A stretch of 64,000 nucleotides of DNA, taken from contig VUYV01000520.1 in the NCBI GenBank assembly GCA_008711295.1, forward strand, positions 184,943-248,942, read 5' to 3'. Position 1 is the first letter of the stretch. Each line of letters starts with the position of its first letter. Positions 1-11,500 of the stretch are shown in pieces. Below the pieces are notes generated by a model. The model was not told the DNA's origin. It saw nothing but the letters and a program-made list of their open reading frames with translations, and did no database searches. Source of the DNA: Anarhynchus alexandrinus (lineage: Eukaryota; Chordata; Aves; Charadriiformes; Charadriidae). A program made the translations under genes and the position numbers.

Positions 1-63
1 TCTGTTTACTTTTCCCTGATCTGCAGATAAGAAACAATTGCAGACATTACTTCCTCTCATCAG

Positions 64-178
64 TGCCTCTCAAGATAGCCTACGACATTGTTACCTGGGT
101 TGTCACTCAACTGGCCGTGTGCTATACTGTTGCACCATTTGTTATGCTGGCTGTTGAGCCCACGATTAAATTTTACAA
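64..178 (+). CDS. MBOAT1: MBOAT1 penultimate coding exon (partial gene)
   Basis: The exon follows a pyrimidine-rich acceptor ending in cag at 61-63 and ends at a consensus GTAAGT donor beginning at 179. It opens with the last two bases of a split codon and ends with AA, so the downstream intron is phase 2. The 37 full codons encode a hydrophobic membrane segment with PLKIAYDIVTW near the start, TQLAVCYTVAPFVMLAVEP in the middle and TIKFY at the end. This matches the C-terminal transmembrane region of the MBOAT1/MBOAT2 lysophospholipid acyltransferases. These ER membrane enzymes transfer an acyl group from acyl-CoA to lysophosphatidylethanolamine or lysophosphatidylserine in the Lands cycle. 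The family's catalytic His lies in upstream exons outside the window. MBOAT1 is preferred over MBOAT2 because the tail in the next exon is short. The exon joins in frame to 5736-5868. Confidence 0.85.
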
Positions 179-1343
179 GTAAGTTCTCTTCTCTTGACTG
201 TTATTCTCCAGACCAGCACAGGCTTTTATTAAATAACCCAAACCACACTGAAAAGCAGTTGATATTTCATCGAATTTTAAAGGAATTCAAACAGGATGTT
301 TAATAATGTGCAAGGGGTGATTTTTGCACTCCTGTAACTTAATGAGATAGTAATAATGCCAAGGCAGAGCACTTCACTTCTACTTAATCTTTCTGTATCC
401 TTATGTGACTTTTCACGTATTCAGTTTCCTTTTTCAAAACAGCCAAGTCTCAACCATTAACAGTGACCGAGGCTGGAGAGGTTAAGACTAACATGAGTTG
501 GCAGTAGGAAGGACTCGATGAGAAAAGGCCATGTTTCCAGTTGCCAAATGCATAGAACAGGAGATGTGATTGGTCAGCAGAAGATAAGGAGGGTGCCTGG
601 CAGAGCATTACTTCTTGAAATGAGTATGCTTTTCTTTTTGAATACTTCCATAGGCAGTGAATACTTCCCTAGATTCCTTAAAAATAAGAAAATGCTGGTG
701 TGCAGAGCATATTGGATATACTCTAATAAAAATAATTTGAAATAGAGAAGTTGAGAAAATAATTTGAAAATTGCCTTACTTTACTTTCATTCTAAGTGAA
801 CTGTCAACATGTAGTAACAAGTTTTGGTTAAGAAGACAATTCCCTCCTCTAGCGTAAAAGACATAAAACTGGTAGTCAAGATTGCTGCTATCAGTAAGAC
901 TGTTTGAAGAGGGTTGAATTTTGACATTTTCTATTGCTGTTTCTTAAAACATTTGATTTCAACACAGAAAACTTACCATATAAAAATGACTCCAAATCAT
1001 TCTTAGATTTGGTAAGATGCTTTCCCAAGTACCTTATTAATATCTATTTTTTCTGTCTTTCAAGACAAAAGTAGTAAACAGCAATCAGAACAAAAAAAAA
1101 GGAGAGAAAAGACTAAAATATTAAACTGGTTTATAAATTTGCCCTCTAAGGGAAATTGATTCCCTTTGTGCTACAAAAGGCCATTCCATGTAATAAATAT
1201 TAATGTAATTCTTGCATATACTGAATTATTTGTCATAAAAAATACCTGATATTGAACAAGATATCATAGAATGGTTTAGGTTGGAAGGGACCTTAAAGAT
1301 CATTGAGTTCCAACCCCCCTGCCACGGACAGGGACACCTTCCA

Positions 1344-3005
1344 CTAGACCAGGTTGCTAAAAGCCTCGTCCAACCTGGCCTTGAACACCTCCAGGGATGG
1401 GGCCTCAACAACTTCTCTGGGCAACCTGTTCCAGTGCCTCACCACCCTCAGAGTGAAATTTTTTTTCCTAATATCTAATCTAAATCTACCCTCTTCCAGT
1501 TTGAAGCCATTATACATGCCCTTGTAAAAAGTCCCTCTCCAGCCCTTCAGATACTGGAAGGCTGCTATAAGGTCTCCCCGGAGCCTTTTCTTCTCCCGGC
1601 TGAACAACCCCAACTCTCTCAGCCTGTCTTCATAGGAGAGGTGCTCCAGCCCTCTGATCATCTTTGTGGCCCTCCTCTGGACACGCTCCAACAGGTCCAT
1701 GTCCTTCTTATGTTGGGGACTCCAGAGGTGGATGCAGTACTCCAGGTGGGGTCTCACAAGAGTGGAGTAGAGGGGCAGAATCACCTCCTTTGACCTGCTG
1801 CTGGCCATACATCTTCTGATGCAGCCCAGGATATGGTTGGCCTTCTGGGCTGCAATCGCACATTGCTGGCTCATGTTGAGCTTCTCGTCGATCAGCACAC
1901 CCAGGTCCTTCTCCCCAGGGCTGCTCTCCAGCCATTCCCTGCCGAGCCTGTATTTGTGCTTGGGATTGCCCCGACCCAGATGTAGGACCTTGCACTTGGC
2001 CTTGTTGAACTGCATGAGGTTCAACATGCAGTGGCCCATGACTTGGGCCCACCTCTCCAGCCTGTCCAGGTCCCTCTGGATGGCATCCCTCCCCTCCAAT
2101 GTGTCTACCTTGCCAAACAGCTTGGTATCATCGGCAAACTTGCTGAGGGTGCACTCAACCCCACTGTCCATGTCGCCAACAAAGATGTTAAACAGTACAG
2201 GTCCCAGTACCAACCCCTGAGGAACACCGCTTGTCACTGGTCTCCACTTGGACATGGAGCCATTGACCGCAACTCTTTGAGTGCGACTGTCCAGCCAGTT
2301 CTTTATCCATCGAGTGGTCCATTTGTCAAATCCATGTCTCTCCAATTTAGAGACCAGGATATTGTGTGGGACAGTGTCAAACGCTTTGCACAAGTCCAGG
2401 TAGATGACATCAGTCGATCTTCCCTTGTCCACTGCCGCTGTGACACCTTTGTAGAAGGCCACCAAATTTGTCATGCGTGACTTGCCCTTGGTGAAGCCAT
2501 GCTGGCTGTCACCAATTACCTCCTTGTTTTCTGTGTGCCTCAGCAGAGTTTCCAGGAGGATCTGCTCCATGATCTTGCCAGGCACAGAGGTGAGACTGAC
2601 TGGCCTGTAGTTCCCCAGGTCTTCCTTATTTCCCTTTTTGAAAATAGAGGTTATGTTTCCCCTTCTCCAGTCGGCAGGAACCTCACCAGACCGCCACGAC
2701 TTCTCAAATATGACGGCTAGTGGCTTAGCGACTTCATCTGCCAGTTCCCTCAGGACCCGCGGATGTATCTCATCAGGTCCCATGGACTTGTGCACCTTCA
2801 GGTTCCTCAGGTGGTCTCACACTTGTTCTTCACCTACAGTGGGCGGTTCTCCATTTTCCCAATCCTGGCTTTTGCATTCTGCATCGTGGGCAGTGTGGCT
2901 GCAGTCCTTGCCAGTGAAGATTGAGGCAAAAAAGTTATTGAGTACCTCGACTCTGTCTCTGTCCTGGGTAACCAGTTTTTGCGTTTCCTTCCAGAGAAGG
3001 CCCAC
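1344..3005 (-). pseudogene. CR1 ORF2 reverse transcriptase domain, one in-frame stop
   Basis: From 3005 down to 1344 the minus strand is one reading frame broken only by a TGA at 2817-2819, probably a CGA to TGA change. The longest uninterrupted piece (2795-1344, 483 codons) holds a complete-looking RT. It has the fingers motif NYRPVSLTS (residues 62-70), motif [10 protein letters not shown] (132-140) with its catalytic Asp, SGVPQG (189-194), the FADD catalytic box (220-223), and the C-terminal thumb and tail ending [15 protein letters not shown]. The enzyme would carry out target-primed reverse transcription of CR1 RNA. Upstream of 3005 the frame is lost, so no full ORF2 protein can be made from this copy. 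The + strand ORFs across the same span are antisense shadows. Confidence 0.93.
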
Positions 3006-3094
3006 ATCTTCCCTAGTCTTTCTTTTCTTTAAGTATGTCAGGAAGAAAGATTTTTTTTGTTTGTCTCAATGTCCCTGGCCAGATTTAGTTCTAT

Positions 3095-4108
3095 CTAGGC
3101 TTTAGCTTGTCTAACCTGATCCCTGGCTGCTTGAAAAATTCCTCTGTATTCCTTCCAGGCTACCCTCCCCTGTTTCCACTCCCTATAGGCCTCCTTTTTC
3201 CTTTTGATCATGTCCAGGAGCTCCTTATTCATCCATGCAGGCCTCCTGGCTTTTCTGCCTGCCTTCCTCTTTGTAGGGATGCATCGCTCCTGAGCTTGGA
3301 GGAGGTGATCCTTGAATATTAACCAACTGTCTTGGGCCCTTCTTCCCTCCAGCGCTTCATCCCATGGCACCATACCAAGCAGATTCTTCAAGAGGCCAAA
3401 GTCAGCTCTCCCAAAGTCCAGGGTTGTCAGCTTGCTGTGCACCTTCCTCGCTGCCTCGAGGATCTCAAACTCAACCATTTCATGGTCACTGCAGCCCAGG
3501 CTACCCTTGAGTTTGACACTGTCTACCAGCCCCTCCTTGTTGGTAAGAACAAGGTCCAGCGTAGCTCCTCTCCTCATTGGCTCCTCAACCACTTGGAGAA
3601 GGAAGTTGTCATCAATGCAATCCAAGAACTTCCTGGATTGCCTGTGCCTGGCTGTGTTACCCTTCCAACAGATGTCAGGGTGGTTGAAGTCGCTCATGAG
3701 GACCAGGGTCTGTGAACGTGATACTGCCCCTATCTGTCTATGGAGGTCTTCATCCACTCAGCCTTCTTGGTCGGGTGGCCTGTAGCAGACCCCCACTGTA
3801 ACGTCCCTTGCTCCTGATTTCCCTTAATCCTGACCCATGGGCTCTCAGTCGGCTCTTTATCCATCCCTAGGCTGAGCTTCATGCATTCCAGCTGGTCGTT
3901 GACGTATAAGGCAACACCTCGTTTCCCTTGCCTGTCTCTCCTGAAGAGCCTGTAGCCTTCCATGCCAGCACTCCTGTCATAGGAGTCATCCCACCATGTT
4001 TCTACGATGCCAATGAGATCATAGCCTTGGAGGTGTGTACACATATCTAGCTCCTCCTGTTTGTTCCCCATGCTATGTGCATTTGCATAGAGGCACTTCA
4101 GCCGTGTC
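3095..4108 (-). pseudogene. CR1 ORF2 APE-type endonuclease domain, frameshifted
   Basis: The minus strand encodes the N-terminal half of an APE-like endonuclease (4071-3730), with the GIVETWWDD segment carrying the conserved Glu. A second frame (3757-3095) has SDFNHPD and the terminal SDH motif in [10 protein letters not shown], followed by the basic linker (QVRQAKA). A frameshift near 3810 and an in-frame TGA at 3758-3760 separate the halves, and a TAG plus further disruption near 3095-3005 cut it from the RT domain. In CR1 elements this domain nicks genomic DNA to prime reverse transcription. It is inactive here as a complete protein. Confidence 0.9.
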
Positions 4109-5178
4109 TTCGTTCAGTATCTCAGCTTTCTCCATGTCCTGGGTGACCAGGTCTTCCGTTTCCTTCCTGAGTGGGCCCACGTTTTCCCTAGTCTTCCTTT
4201 TGTCACTGAGATACCTATAGAAGGCTTTCTTGTTGCCCCTGATGCCCCTGGCCAGATTTACCTCTATCTGTGCTTTAGCTTTCCTAACCTGATCCCTGGC
4301 TGCTCGAACAATTTCTCTGTATACCTCTTGGGCTACCTGTCCTTGTTTCCACCCTCTGTAGGCTTCTTTTTTCTGTTTGAGATTGTCCAGGAGCTCCTTG
4401 TACATCCTTGCAGGCCTCCTGGTGTCTTTGCCTGACTTCCTCTTTGTCAGTATGCATTGCTTATGAGCCTGGAGGAGGTGGTCCTTGAATACTAGCCAGC
4501 TTTCTTGGGCCCCTCTTCCTTCCAGGGCTTTATCCCACTGTACTCCAGCAAGCAGATCACTGAAGAGGCTAAAGTCTGCTCTCCTAAAGTCCAGGGTAGC
4601 AAGCTTACTATGCCCCCTCCTCACCACCCTAAGGATCTCAAACTCCACCATCTCGTGGTCACTGCAGCCAAGGCTGCCCTTGAGTGTGACATTCCCCACC
4701 AGCCCCTCCCTGTTGGTGAGAACGAGGTCCAGCATGGCACCTCTCCTCGTTGGTTCCTCTGTCACTTGGAGAAAGAAGTTATCATCAGCACATTCCAGGA
4801 ACTACCTGGATTGCTTATGCCCTGCTTAGTTCTGCCCTTCCAACAGATATCGGGGTGGTTGAAGTCCTCCGTGAGGACCAGGGCTTGCAAATGTGAGGCT
4901 GCTCCTATCTGTCTATAGAGGGCCTCATCCACTCAGTCTTCCTGGTCAGGTGGCCTGTAGCAGATCCCCACTGTAACATCACCTGTTCATGCCCTCCCTT
5001 TAATCTTGACCCACAAGCTCTCAGTTGGCTCCTCATCCATCCCCAGGCAGAGCTCCATGCACTCCAGCTGGTCCTTGACATAGAGGGCAACACCCCCTCC
5101 TCGCATCCCCTGCCTGTCCTTCCTGAAGAGCCTGCATCTGTCCATTTCAACACTCCAATTATAGGAGCCATCACTCAA
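4109..5178 (-). mobile_element. Second CR1 LINE segment, endonuclease and linker only
   Basis: This segment is homologous, position for position, to the endonuclease and linker of the neighbouring CR1. Both contain [27 protein letters not shown] and the [16 protein letters not shown] linker. It begins inside the endonuclease domain at about 5178 and stops abruptly at about 4109, after the linker sequence EKAEILN and before the RT. It continues directly into the 5' end of the other CR1. The RT and 3' end of this copy are not found on the far side of the neighbour (below 1264), so this is not a simple nested insertion. It carries its own frameshifts (near 4820-4850) and a TGA at 4933-4935 at the same codon as the TGA in the neighbour. 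Confidence 0.92.
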
Positions 5179-5735
5179 ATTAAGATATCTCTGAGTAGTT
5201 GTTTACAGAAGGGTTGTGTTTCTGAAGGCATCATTACCTGATCTTCCCCGGTTAAAAGTTGAGTGTTCTGATTTATTTCAGATCTCAGCACTTGGAATGA
5301 TTTTTATTTTCTTTCTGTCACTTTTTATTTTGGGTTTTTTTTTTTTTTGAACTTATTTAAGTTTTATGTCCTATGCCTGAAGGACGTTTCTTCAGAAAGT
5401 AGCCTTGTATACTTTAACATTAGAAGAGTTATGGGCTGAATAAATCTAGGGTTGAATTACAGGGGTTTATCTGAGCTGTTAGACTTTGGATTCTGGAGTT
5501 TGCTGATTGATTCCTTGCCTCATTAACATCCACGGCAACATTTTCATTGATGCCAGCGGATACCACATGCATAGGCTGTGTGAAATTCAAGGGTGTGTTT
5601 TTGTGCTTTCTAGGTCAGGTTCATACTTTCTGCGTTCATCCCTTAGCACTAAGCTCTGCATGGACTTACTGAGGTTGCACAGTTCATGCTATTACTGACA
5701 AAAATGTAACATTCTCTTTCTGCTTTTGTTCCCAG

Positions 5736-5868
5736 ATCTATGTATTTTCACATGCACATTCTAAGCATCCTGGTGTTACTCGTCTTACCGATCAGACCTC
5801 AAGCCAACTCCATAAGGAAGCCTCGGAATCAGGCCATGCAGAACTCTGTTAAAAGCAAAGTCAAATGA
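5736..5868 (+). CDS. MBOAT1: MBOAT1 terminal coding exon with stop
   Basis: The acceptor is a pyrimidine-rich tract ending cccag. The first base completes a Lys codon split across the phase-2 intron. Forty-three codons follow and then TGA at 5866-5868. The sequence starts SMYFHMHILSILVLLVLP, the last membrane helix, and continues with a short basic cytosolic tail (IRPQANSIRKPRNQ...) ending KSKVK. That ending fits the KxKxx dilysine pattern used for COPI-dependent retrieval to the ER, consistent with an ER acyltransferase. As I recall it, the human MBOAT1 tail is similarly short and ends with another KxKxx match, whereas MBOAT2 has a longer tail; this is the main reason for choosing MBOAT1. 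The exact paralogue should be confirmed with upstream exons. Confidence 0.88.
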
Positions 5869-6902
5869 TGCCTCCAAAGAAAATTGCTGATATTGGGAAA
5901 TCGAACTGTCATATCAGAAACAAACACAGAAGAAGAAAAACGGGTGGGATGAGGGTCAAAATAGAAGAGAAGTGGCATTTCTATCTTAAAACCTTACTGG
6001 ACAGGGCAGAAAAGAGCCTGAATGACTGTATTTCAAATTATTCCAGTTAAGAGAGATTTTACAGGCAACGTTTACAGGCTCAAGGGGCATTTTGATTTTT
6101 TTTAGTAAATATTTTTATGAAGTGTTTTTATATATTTAAACTTTTTCACACAGAGAGGCATTTTTGCTCTTTTAAAGAAATATATGATTATTAATCAGTA
6201 ATCTTGTGATTGGAGGGACAGGAAGCAGCTAGTACAGAGTTAGACCAGCTGCCTGATAGCCTGGTGCTGTGGGCAGCTGGCCCGGGAAGCTTTGCAGCTC
6301 TTGGCTATGGAGAGAGATGGTGCAAGTAGAAAACTACAGGCATGGGATTGCTCAAGGTGCTGGTGCTGACTTCTGCCCTCTCAGAGAGAAGAGGGACCGG
6401 AACCTTCCCCGGCAATCCCCATAGCAGGGACTGCAGCCTGAGCTCGGCAGCAAGAGTGTTTCACATCCTTTCAGTGTGACACCTGCTGGTAATGAGGGCG
6501 AGACAAGTCCTTGGGAATAGGTGTCTGGGAGCACTGGCAACTGGCTAGGCCAAAATCGAAAGCCAAGTAAAAGCAAAATGAAAAAAACCCCACCCTTTAG
6601 AGTAAAAGAAGGGACATACACCCTGTGTTGTGCTTCTCTAATGACGTGGCTGGTGCTTATTGCTACATCAGCCTTACTTTGCAGTTTTAGAGTGATGCAG
6701 CACTTCCATTTCAGTATCAAAATAACTGAGGAGCCATGCAGGCTTAGTGTTTTAAAGCTCGCAGTTATGGGTTAAATCTGAAAAAAGTTTGTAATGGGTC
6801 AGACTGTTCTACTCAAAAACATCCTGTCTTATGGAGGGGTTACTTTCCAGCAGGATAACACTAATATGAAACCTGAACGGTAATTATCATAGTCATAATA
6901 AA
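5869..6902 (+). other. Putative MBOAT1 3'UTR
   Basis: The AT-rich sequence after the stop codon has no further coding signal and contains long T-runs. The first canonical AATAAA is at 6897-6902. Others lie at 7138-7143, 7541-7546 and 8087-8092, so the UTR could be longer. The 3' end is inferred from the hexamer only. Confidence 0.45.
6897..6902 (+). terminator. Candidate polyadenylation signal AATAAA
   Basis: This is the first canonical hexamer downstream of the MBOAT1 stop codon, about 1.03 kb away. It could end the transcript, but three later hexamers (7138, 7541, 8087) are equally canonical, and I see no decisive GT-rich element. Confidence 0.35.
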
Positions 6903-8505
6903 TCATTCTCTACAAAATATTGTGATGTGATATGATCATCACAAGAGTCGAGACCAAGTCCTTGTATAATCTTGACGTGTGACTTAGCCTGTTGATTCAA
7001 GTTTCCCTGCTTGTAAAGTCCTTGGCTTACAGGGATGTTTTGAGGCTTAACTTCTAAGAGCTTGTGCATTGAGATAACCCGCTGCAAAATACTGTGTCAG
7101 GTTTTTTTATTTCATTTTTTTAAAATCCACATACCCCAATAAAACAGGCTGGTATGACATATCAAAACCAACTAAAACATTTTTTTAAATGACTGTTTTC
7201 CAGGAATGTTTTTATCAGGATTTTGTAGAAGCAGTTCCCTTGTTAAAGTATTGGTATTGCTTGATGATCATTTAACTGATGTGTGATTGAGCAAAGAATC
7301 TGCTGCTTACTGCATTCTGATTTTTGTGTCAGATTAAAATTTGGGAAGATTAACGTTTTGGGGAGAAACAAATTGGTGAAACCAAAACGAGTTCCAAAAA
7401 AGTTTGATTTTTTTTTTTTTTTCTTTTCTATGGTGGGAAGTTTTTGTCCTGTGACCAACTCATGGTTTAGAGCATAGTTCATGGAAGAGTTTATTTGGTA
7501 ATTTATTTTGAAGGTGAGATGGGATTAAAAGGTTCATCAGAATAAACGAACTGCTTTGTGTCACTGCCTGGCGTTATTAATCACAAACATCTAATGTGAA
7601 AACGAGTGAGTGGGTGTGAGATCCCTCACACTTGTGAGGGGAGACATTCAAGTCTGCTGGATTTTACAGAGCAGCTGGGCTTTACATCCTGCTCCTGCTG
7701 AAACGGAGACAAGATGACCCCCGTTCATTTTTCATGGCAGCTTTGTCTTTAACTTGGCCAGTCTTTATTTGTCCTCGTGTGTATATTCTTGTGGCACCGG
7801 CCTCAGTTGCATCTTGAGTACCCAGAGTTTCCCTTGAGGTCTGTCTGGGCCAGCTCTGTTTGTTGTGGGAGAGAACCAAGGCGCATCCCCAGGGAGGACA
7901 GGGGCTTGGGCGCTGCTGCCCGTGGGATCCCGTGGGCTGAAGCCAGCCTGCATTTACCTCCCAGAAACTGGAATGAATCGCTGTGAGTGCTGGCAGAGCC
8001 AGCATAGCGCACATCAACTCCGGGCTTCGGCAAGCCTGCAGAAGGCTTGTGTTTCTAGCAGGTTGGCTTTAGCGCCTGCTTTGGAAAATAAATGCACTCA
8101 AAGGGGGTTGTGGGTTTGTAGCTGCTGCTCTGTGCCCTGAGAACTGCCTGTACAGCCCGTGCCCTGGTCTGCAGCCCTTCCCAAACTGTGCAATCAAGAG
8201 AGGACGGATATTATCAGTGGGGTTACTTTTCCAGTAAGTGGAACTTGCTTAACTCTAATGCCATCAACTTCTGTTGTAGTTTCAGCTTCTACAATGTGAT
8301 AAATTAGTCAGGGCTAGTGAGCAAACTCTTATTCTCCTGTCACGTTGTCTTCTCAGCCCGAACCTCTCCCTGAAAACAGGAACCCCAGGCTTTAATGAGA
8401 ACTGGTCATGTGGATTTAATATGATATTACAAGAATTAAAATTGAAATTGTCTTTGAAATGTTGCATTTACAGGGAAACTTGCTGGTTGAATTAGTGTTA
8501 AAGCT
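6903..8505. other. Gene flank, no gene recognised
   Basis: This is unique-looking sequence containing three further AATAAA hexamers that could extend the MBOAT1 3'UTR. The small open frames present lack splice sites, family motifs or repeat character. Nothing else is supported. Confidence 0.6.
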
Positions 8506-8529
8506 GGGGGGGGGGTTGGGGGGGGTGGG
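8506..8529 (+). repeat. G-run tract with G-quadruplex potential
   Basis: The + strand reads G10, TT, G8, T, G3. Four or more G-tracts of at least three with very short loops satisfy the usual G-quadruplex pattern. It sits in otherwise ordinary AT-rich DNA about 2.6 kb past the MBOAT1 stop. Confidence 0.7.
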
Positions 8530-11500
8530 AGAAGAAAATTATCTAAAATCTTTGCTGTACTGCATTACCATGGAGTAGGCAGCTTACCTAGCCAAACACG
8601 CCAGTCCTGCAAAGCTAACACAGACTGGATTTAAATCACTGTAAAATTTTCCTTTGAAAAAAGGCTGTTAGCTTTGCTACTACCTTTCTCAATCCATTGT
8701 ACTGAGTCTTCCTCCTCTTCTTCTCAGGGGAAGAAAATTTGGTTTTATAGAAAGACTGCAAAAAGCCACTACTATTTAGAGGAGACTCGTGCTAGTAGTG
8801 TGCATCTACGTTGTACAGGAGTGCATAACTCTTAAGACCCAAAGTAGAAATTCAGGTGATAAAAGTGTGATGTTGGGAACTCAAGTATTGGCCTTGAATT
8901 ACATGGTCTCTACTTGGAATACTGTAATTTGAGGATGTGCTTCAGTGATTAAAATACATGATTGTGATTACCAACATGTTATTAGTCTCTAATCCCTCTC
9001 TGGGTTCCTTGTGCTGCAAAAAGCTGAGGAGATGAAGCTTCTAGAGAGATTTGAAGACACAATTTTGATGGTTTGTAAGAGAAATATGGGCCTATCAGAC
9101 AAAATGAAAAAAGCAGACTGTACTGGATTAACAAAGGTTGTATTTTAAATATAGGAATACCAAAAAGACAGTACCACCATCACCCCCTTGGATTGAAGGA
9201 AAATTATAGCTGTTCTTTTTCATCACATTTGGCTGCATTACAACGGAACTAGAAGTTGAGACGTACTTAGGAGAGGACTGATTTAAGAATAAAATTTCAT
9301 TTCAGCTTAACTATGGGTCTGGTATGTAAAGAAGCAACAGCTCAGCAATTTCCTCAGTAGACTGGAAGCACAAAGTACTTTCTTTTACTGTCCTGTGAGC
9401 TGTCCCCCTCCTTGAATACATTCCTGCGTGTCCCCTTGGAGCATGCCAAGCAACGGAGGCAGCACAGAAGTAGGATACAAGGTGGGCAGATATTTTTCCT
9501 CCTTTTTTGGCTGCTCTGTTCTGCATGCATACACTGCACATAGCTGGGATTTTTGCATCACTTAAAATGAGGTAGGCGGGCGAGAAGGCCATTGATTTTT
9601 ACTCTTTTGGTAGGTGTTTGCATAAACCTGCACTTACCTCTCTGCGCATGTAAAAGCAGGCTCAGCAAACTAGATCTGGATCCTGTCTTAGAAATACAGG
9701 TTGAAATCCCGACATCCAAGGAAGTCTAGTGAGGTCACCTATCAGTGAGGTCAGTGTCTCTGATACTTAAAGCCTTTATCTCATTATCCCTAAACTGGGG
9801 ACTTTAGAAAAATATTCTGCTGGCTGCAGTAGTAAAGGGACAAAATGGAAACTTGCCTTTAACATTTAAGAGTGCATTACAAGGAATGCCTGTAGTCCAC
9901 ATGTTGCGGACAGAGGAAGAGCATGTCTCTCCTTATCCTTGCCCAAGACAAAGTGACATGCATGGCTGCATATTGAAATATCAAATATCCTTTGAGGTAC
10001 CATTCTGTTTCCTTATGTCACTGAGCTGATGTACTTCAGCTCTCAAGGGCTAGAGGCGTTCCACTGCGATACAAAGTGGGAAGCCTTGCCTGACATCTCA
10101 GCGTGAGTACGAATGCATAGTGTGTGCTTTAAAAACGTATTCTTTTGTGCGGCATTGGCCTGCTGCTCCCTTTCTTCTTAGAGATGACAGTAATAATATG
10201 CATGAAGCATTTGGATTTGCTCTGGGTGGAAACCGCAGCCTTTTTGAGTGCTGATGTGACATGAAGTGGCAGTGCGTTTGCTGGGTTCCATTTGCGAGTG
10301 GTGCCCTCTGTGGGCGACTGGACCTCGGCGAACGCTCGAGTGAAGACTGAAGTGTGCCGAGGGGGGGGGACGCTGCGAAGGCGAAGGTTTTGCAGCGGTG
10401 CAACCGCGCTAGCTGCAGGACAGCTGGTGGTTTTCGCATGTGCGATAACAAATGTGTTTTGCTTTGGGGCAGGAGAGCAAGAGAAATTGAAAACCTAAGT
10501 AGACTGGAAAGAAATATTATTACGGGAGGAAATGCTGCCTTGTTGGTAGAAAAGATGGTGTTTATATGCCTTAAGAACTTGGGGTACACTTTTGTTCAGC
10601 TGAATCAAATAAGGTTTGTGGAAGGGAACCACAGGATGGGGGAAAATCAGTTCTGAGAAGTGCCCTGAGACGGCCCTCAGGACCCGATTTACTGTCTGTC
10701 CCTAGAGCCGCTCTGAAAGTGAGACCGCAGATTTGCCTGGAGGCTTTTCTGCTGCAGCATGGTTCCCTGCACACCTGGATAAGGGGCTGTGCAGTTTGCC
10801 TGTGAGGCCCTGACACGACTGGCAGGCAGCAGGTCTGGGAGCACACCATGCTCACAGTTGGTTTTCCCGATCCCTCTGTCAGATGCTGTACGGGTAAATA
10901 CTGTGCCCAGCGGTACTGGGAAAAGAGTTTGGAGCATTCCAAGGCTGAACCAGTCATGGTGGGATAGGGTGAAGGGAAACACTGCCAGGGCCCAGACATG
11001 CTAAGCAGCTCTTGCCTTGTTCAGGGATGGAAACTGGTACCCCTCTTCATCAGCAACATCTGCAGATGGTGACATTGGCACTGCTCTGAGACACATGGAT
11101 TTCTCTTTGTTCATATTTAGTTTTGCCTTGATGGCTTCTGTATTAGTGCACTTCAGTTTTTCTGCTTTAATTATTTTATTTGTGTTTGAGAAAGACAGTG
11201 TTAGGTGGCTATTTTATGTCTGTTCAGGGAGATACACAACTAAAGGCAACCTCAAAAGGTGTGGTGAATAATGTGAGTATAGGAATAGATAACATGAACA
11301 CATTGTAGGTCTATGAATTGATTTACCTGTCTGTGACTGATGTGGGGTTTTTTTGCCTGACTACTCCTAAATGACACCTTCCAGAGTGCAGCAGATGGTT
11401 CAGGTTTCCCCTGGAGGTGCCACGGGATGCAGCTCGGACAAAGAAGCCCATTTCTGACACCCACAGCCCCCCCCGGCTGGCCTGGTCCACGGTCCTCCAG

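Larger units (their letters stand above)
1264..4108 (-). mobile_element. CR1 LINE, 5'-truncated, about 2.8 kb
   Basis: On the minus strand this reads endonuclease, linker, reverse transcriptase, then a short 3'UTR ending in the CR1 terminal motif (on + the first bases are catagaatgg followed by ttgg aaggg). It starts near the beginning of the endonuclease domain (MGNKQEEL on the minus strand at 4071) and lacks ORF1, so it is 5'-truncated as most CR1 copies are. No target-site duplication is obvious, which is normal for CR1. Its 5' edge sits directly against another CR1 segment (4109-5178) in the same orientation. The well-preserved reading frames suggest a fairly recent insertion in avian evolution. 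Confidence 0.95.
179..5735 (+). other. Last coding intron of MBOAT1, phase 2
   Basis: The intron runs from the GTAAGT donor at 179 to a pyrimidine-rich acceptor ending cccag at 5731-5735. About 70 percent of it (1264-5178) is two minus-strand CR1 LINE segments, described separately. The flanks 179-1263 and 5179-5735 are AT-rich and unique-looking. I see no additional exon, promoter or RNA gene in them. Confidence 0.85.

Noticed and set aside
1819..3785. Several + strand ORFs of 70-157 codons across 1.8-3.8 kb
   Set aside because: They are antisense shadows of the CR1 ORF2 on the minus strand, which has the real family motifs.
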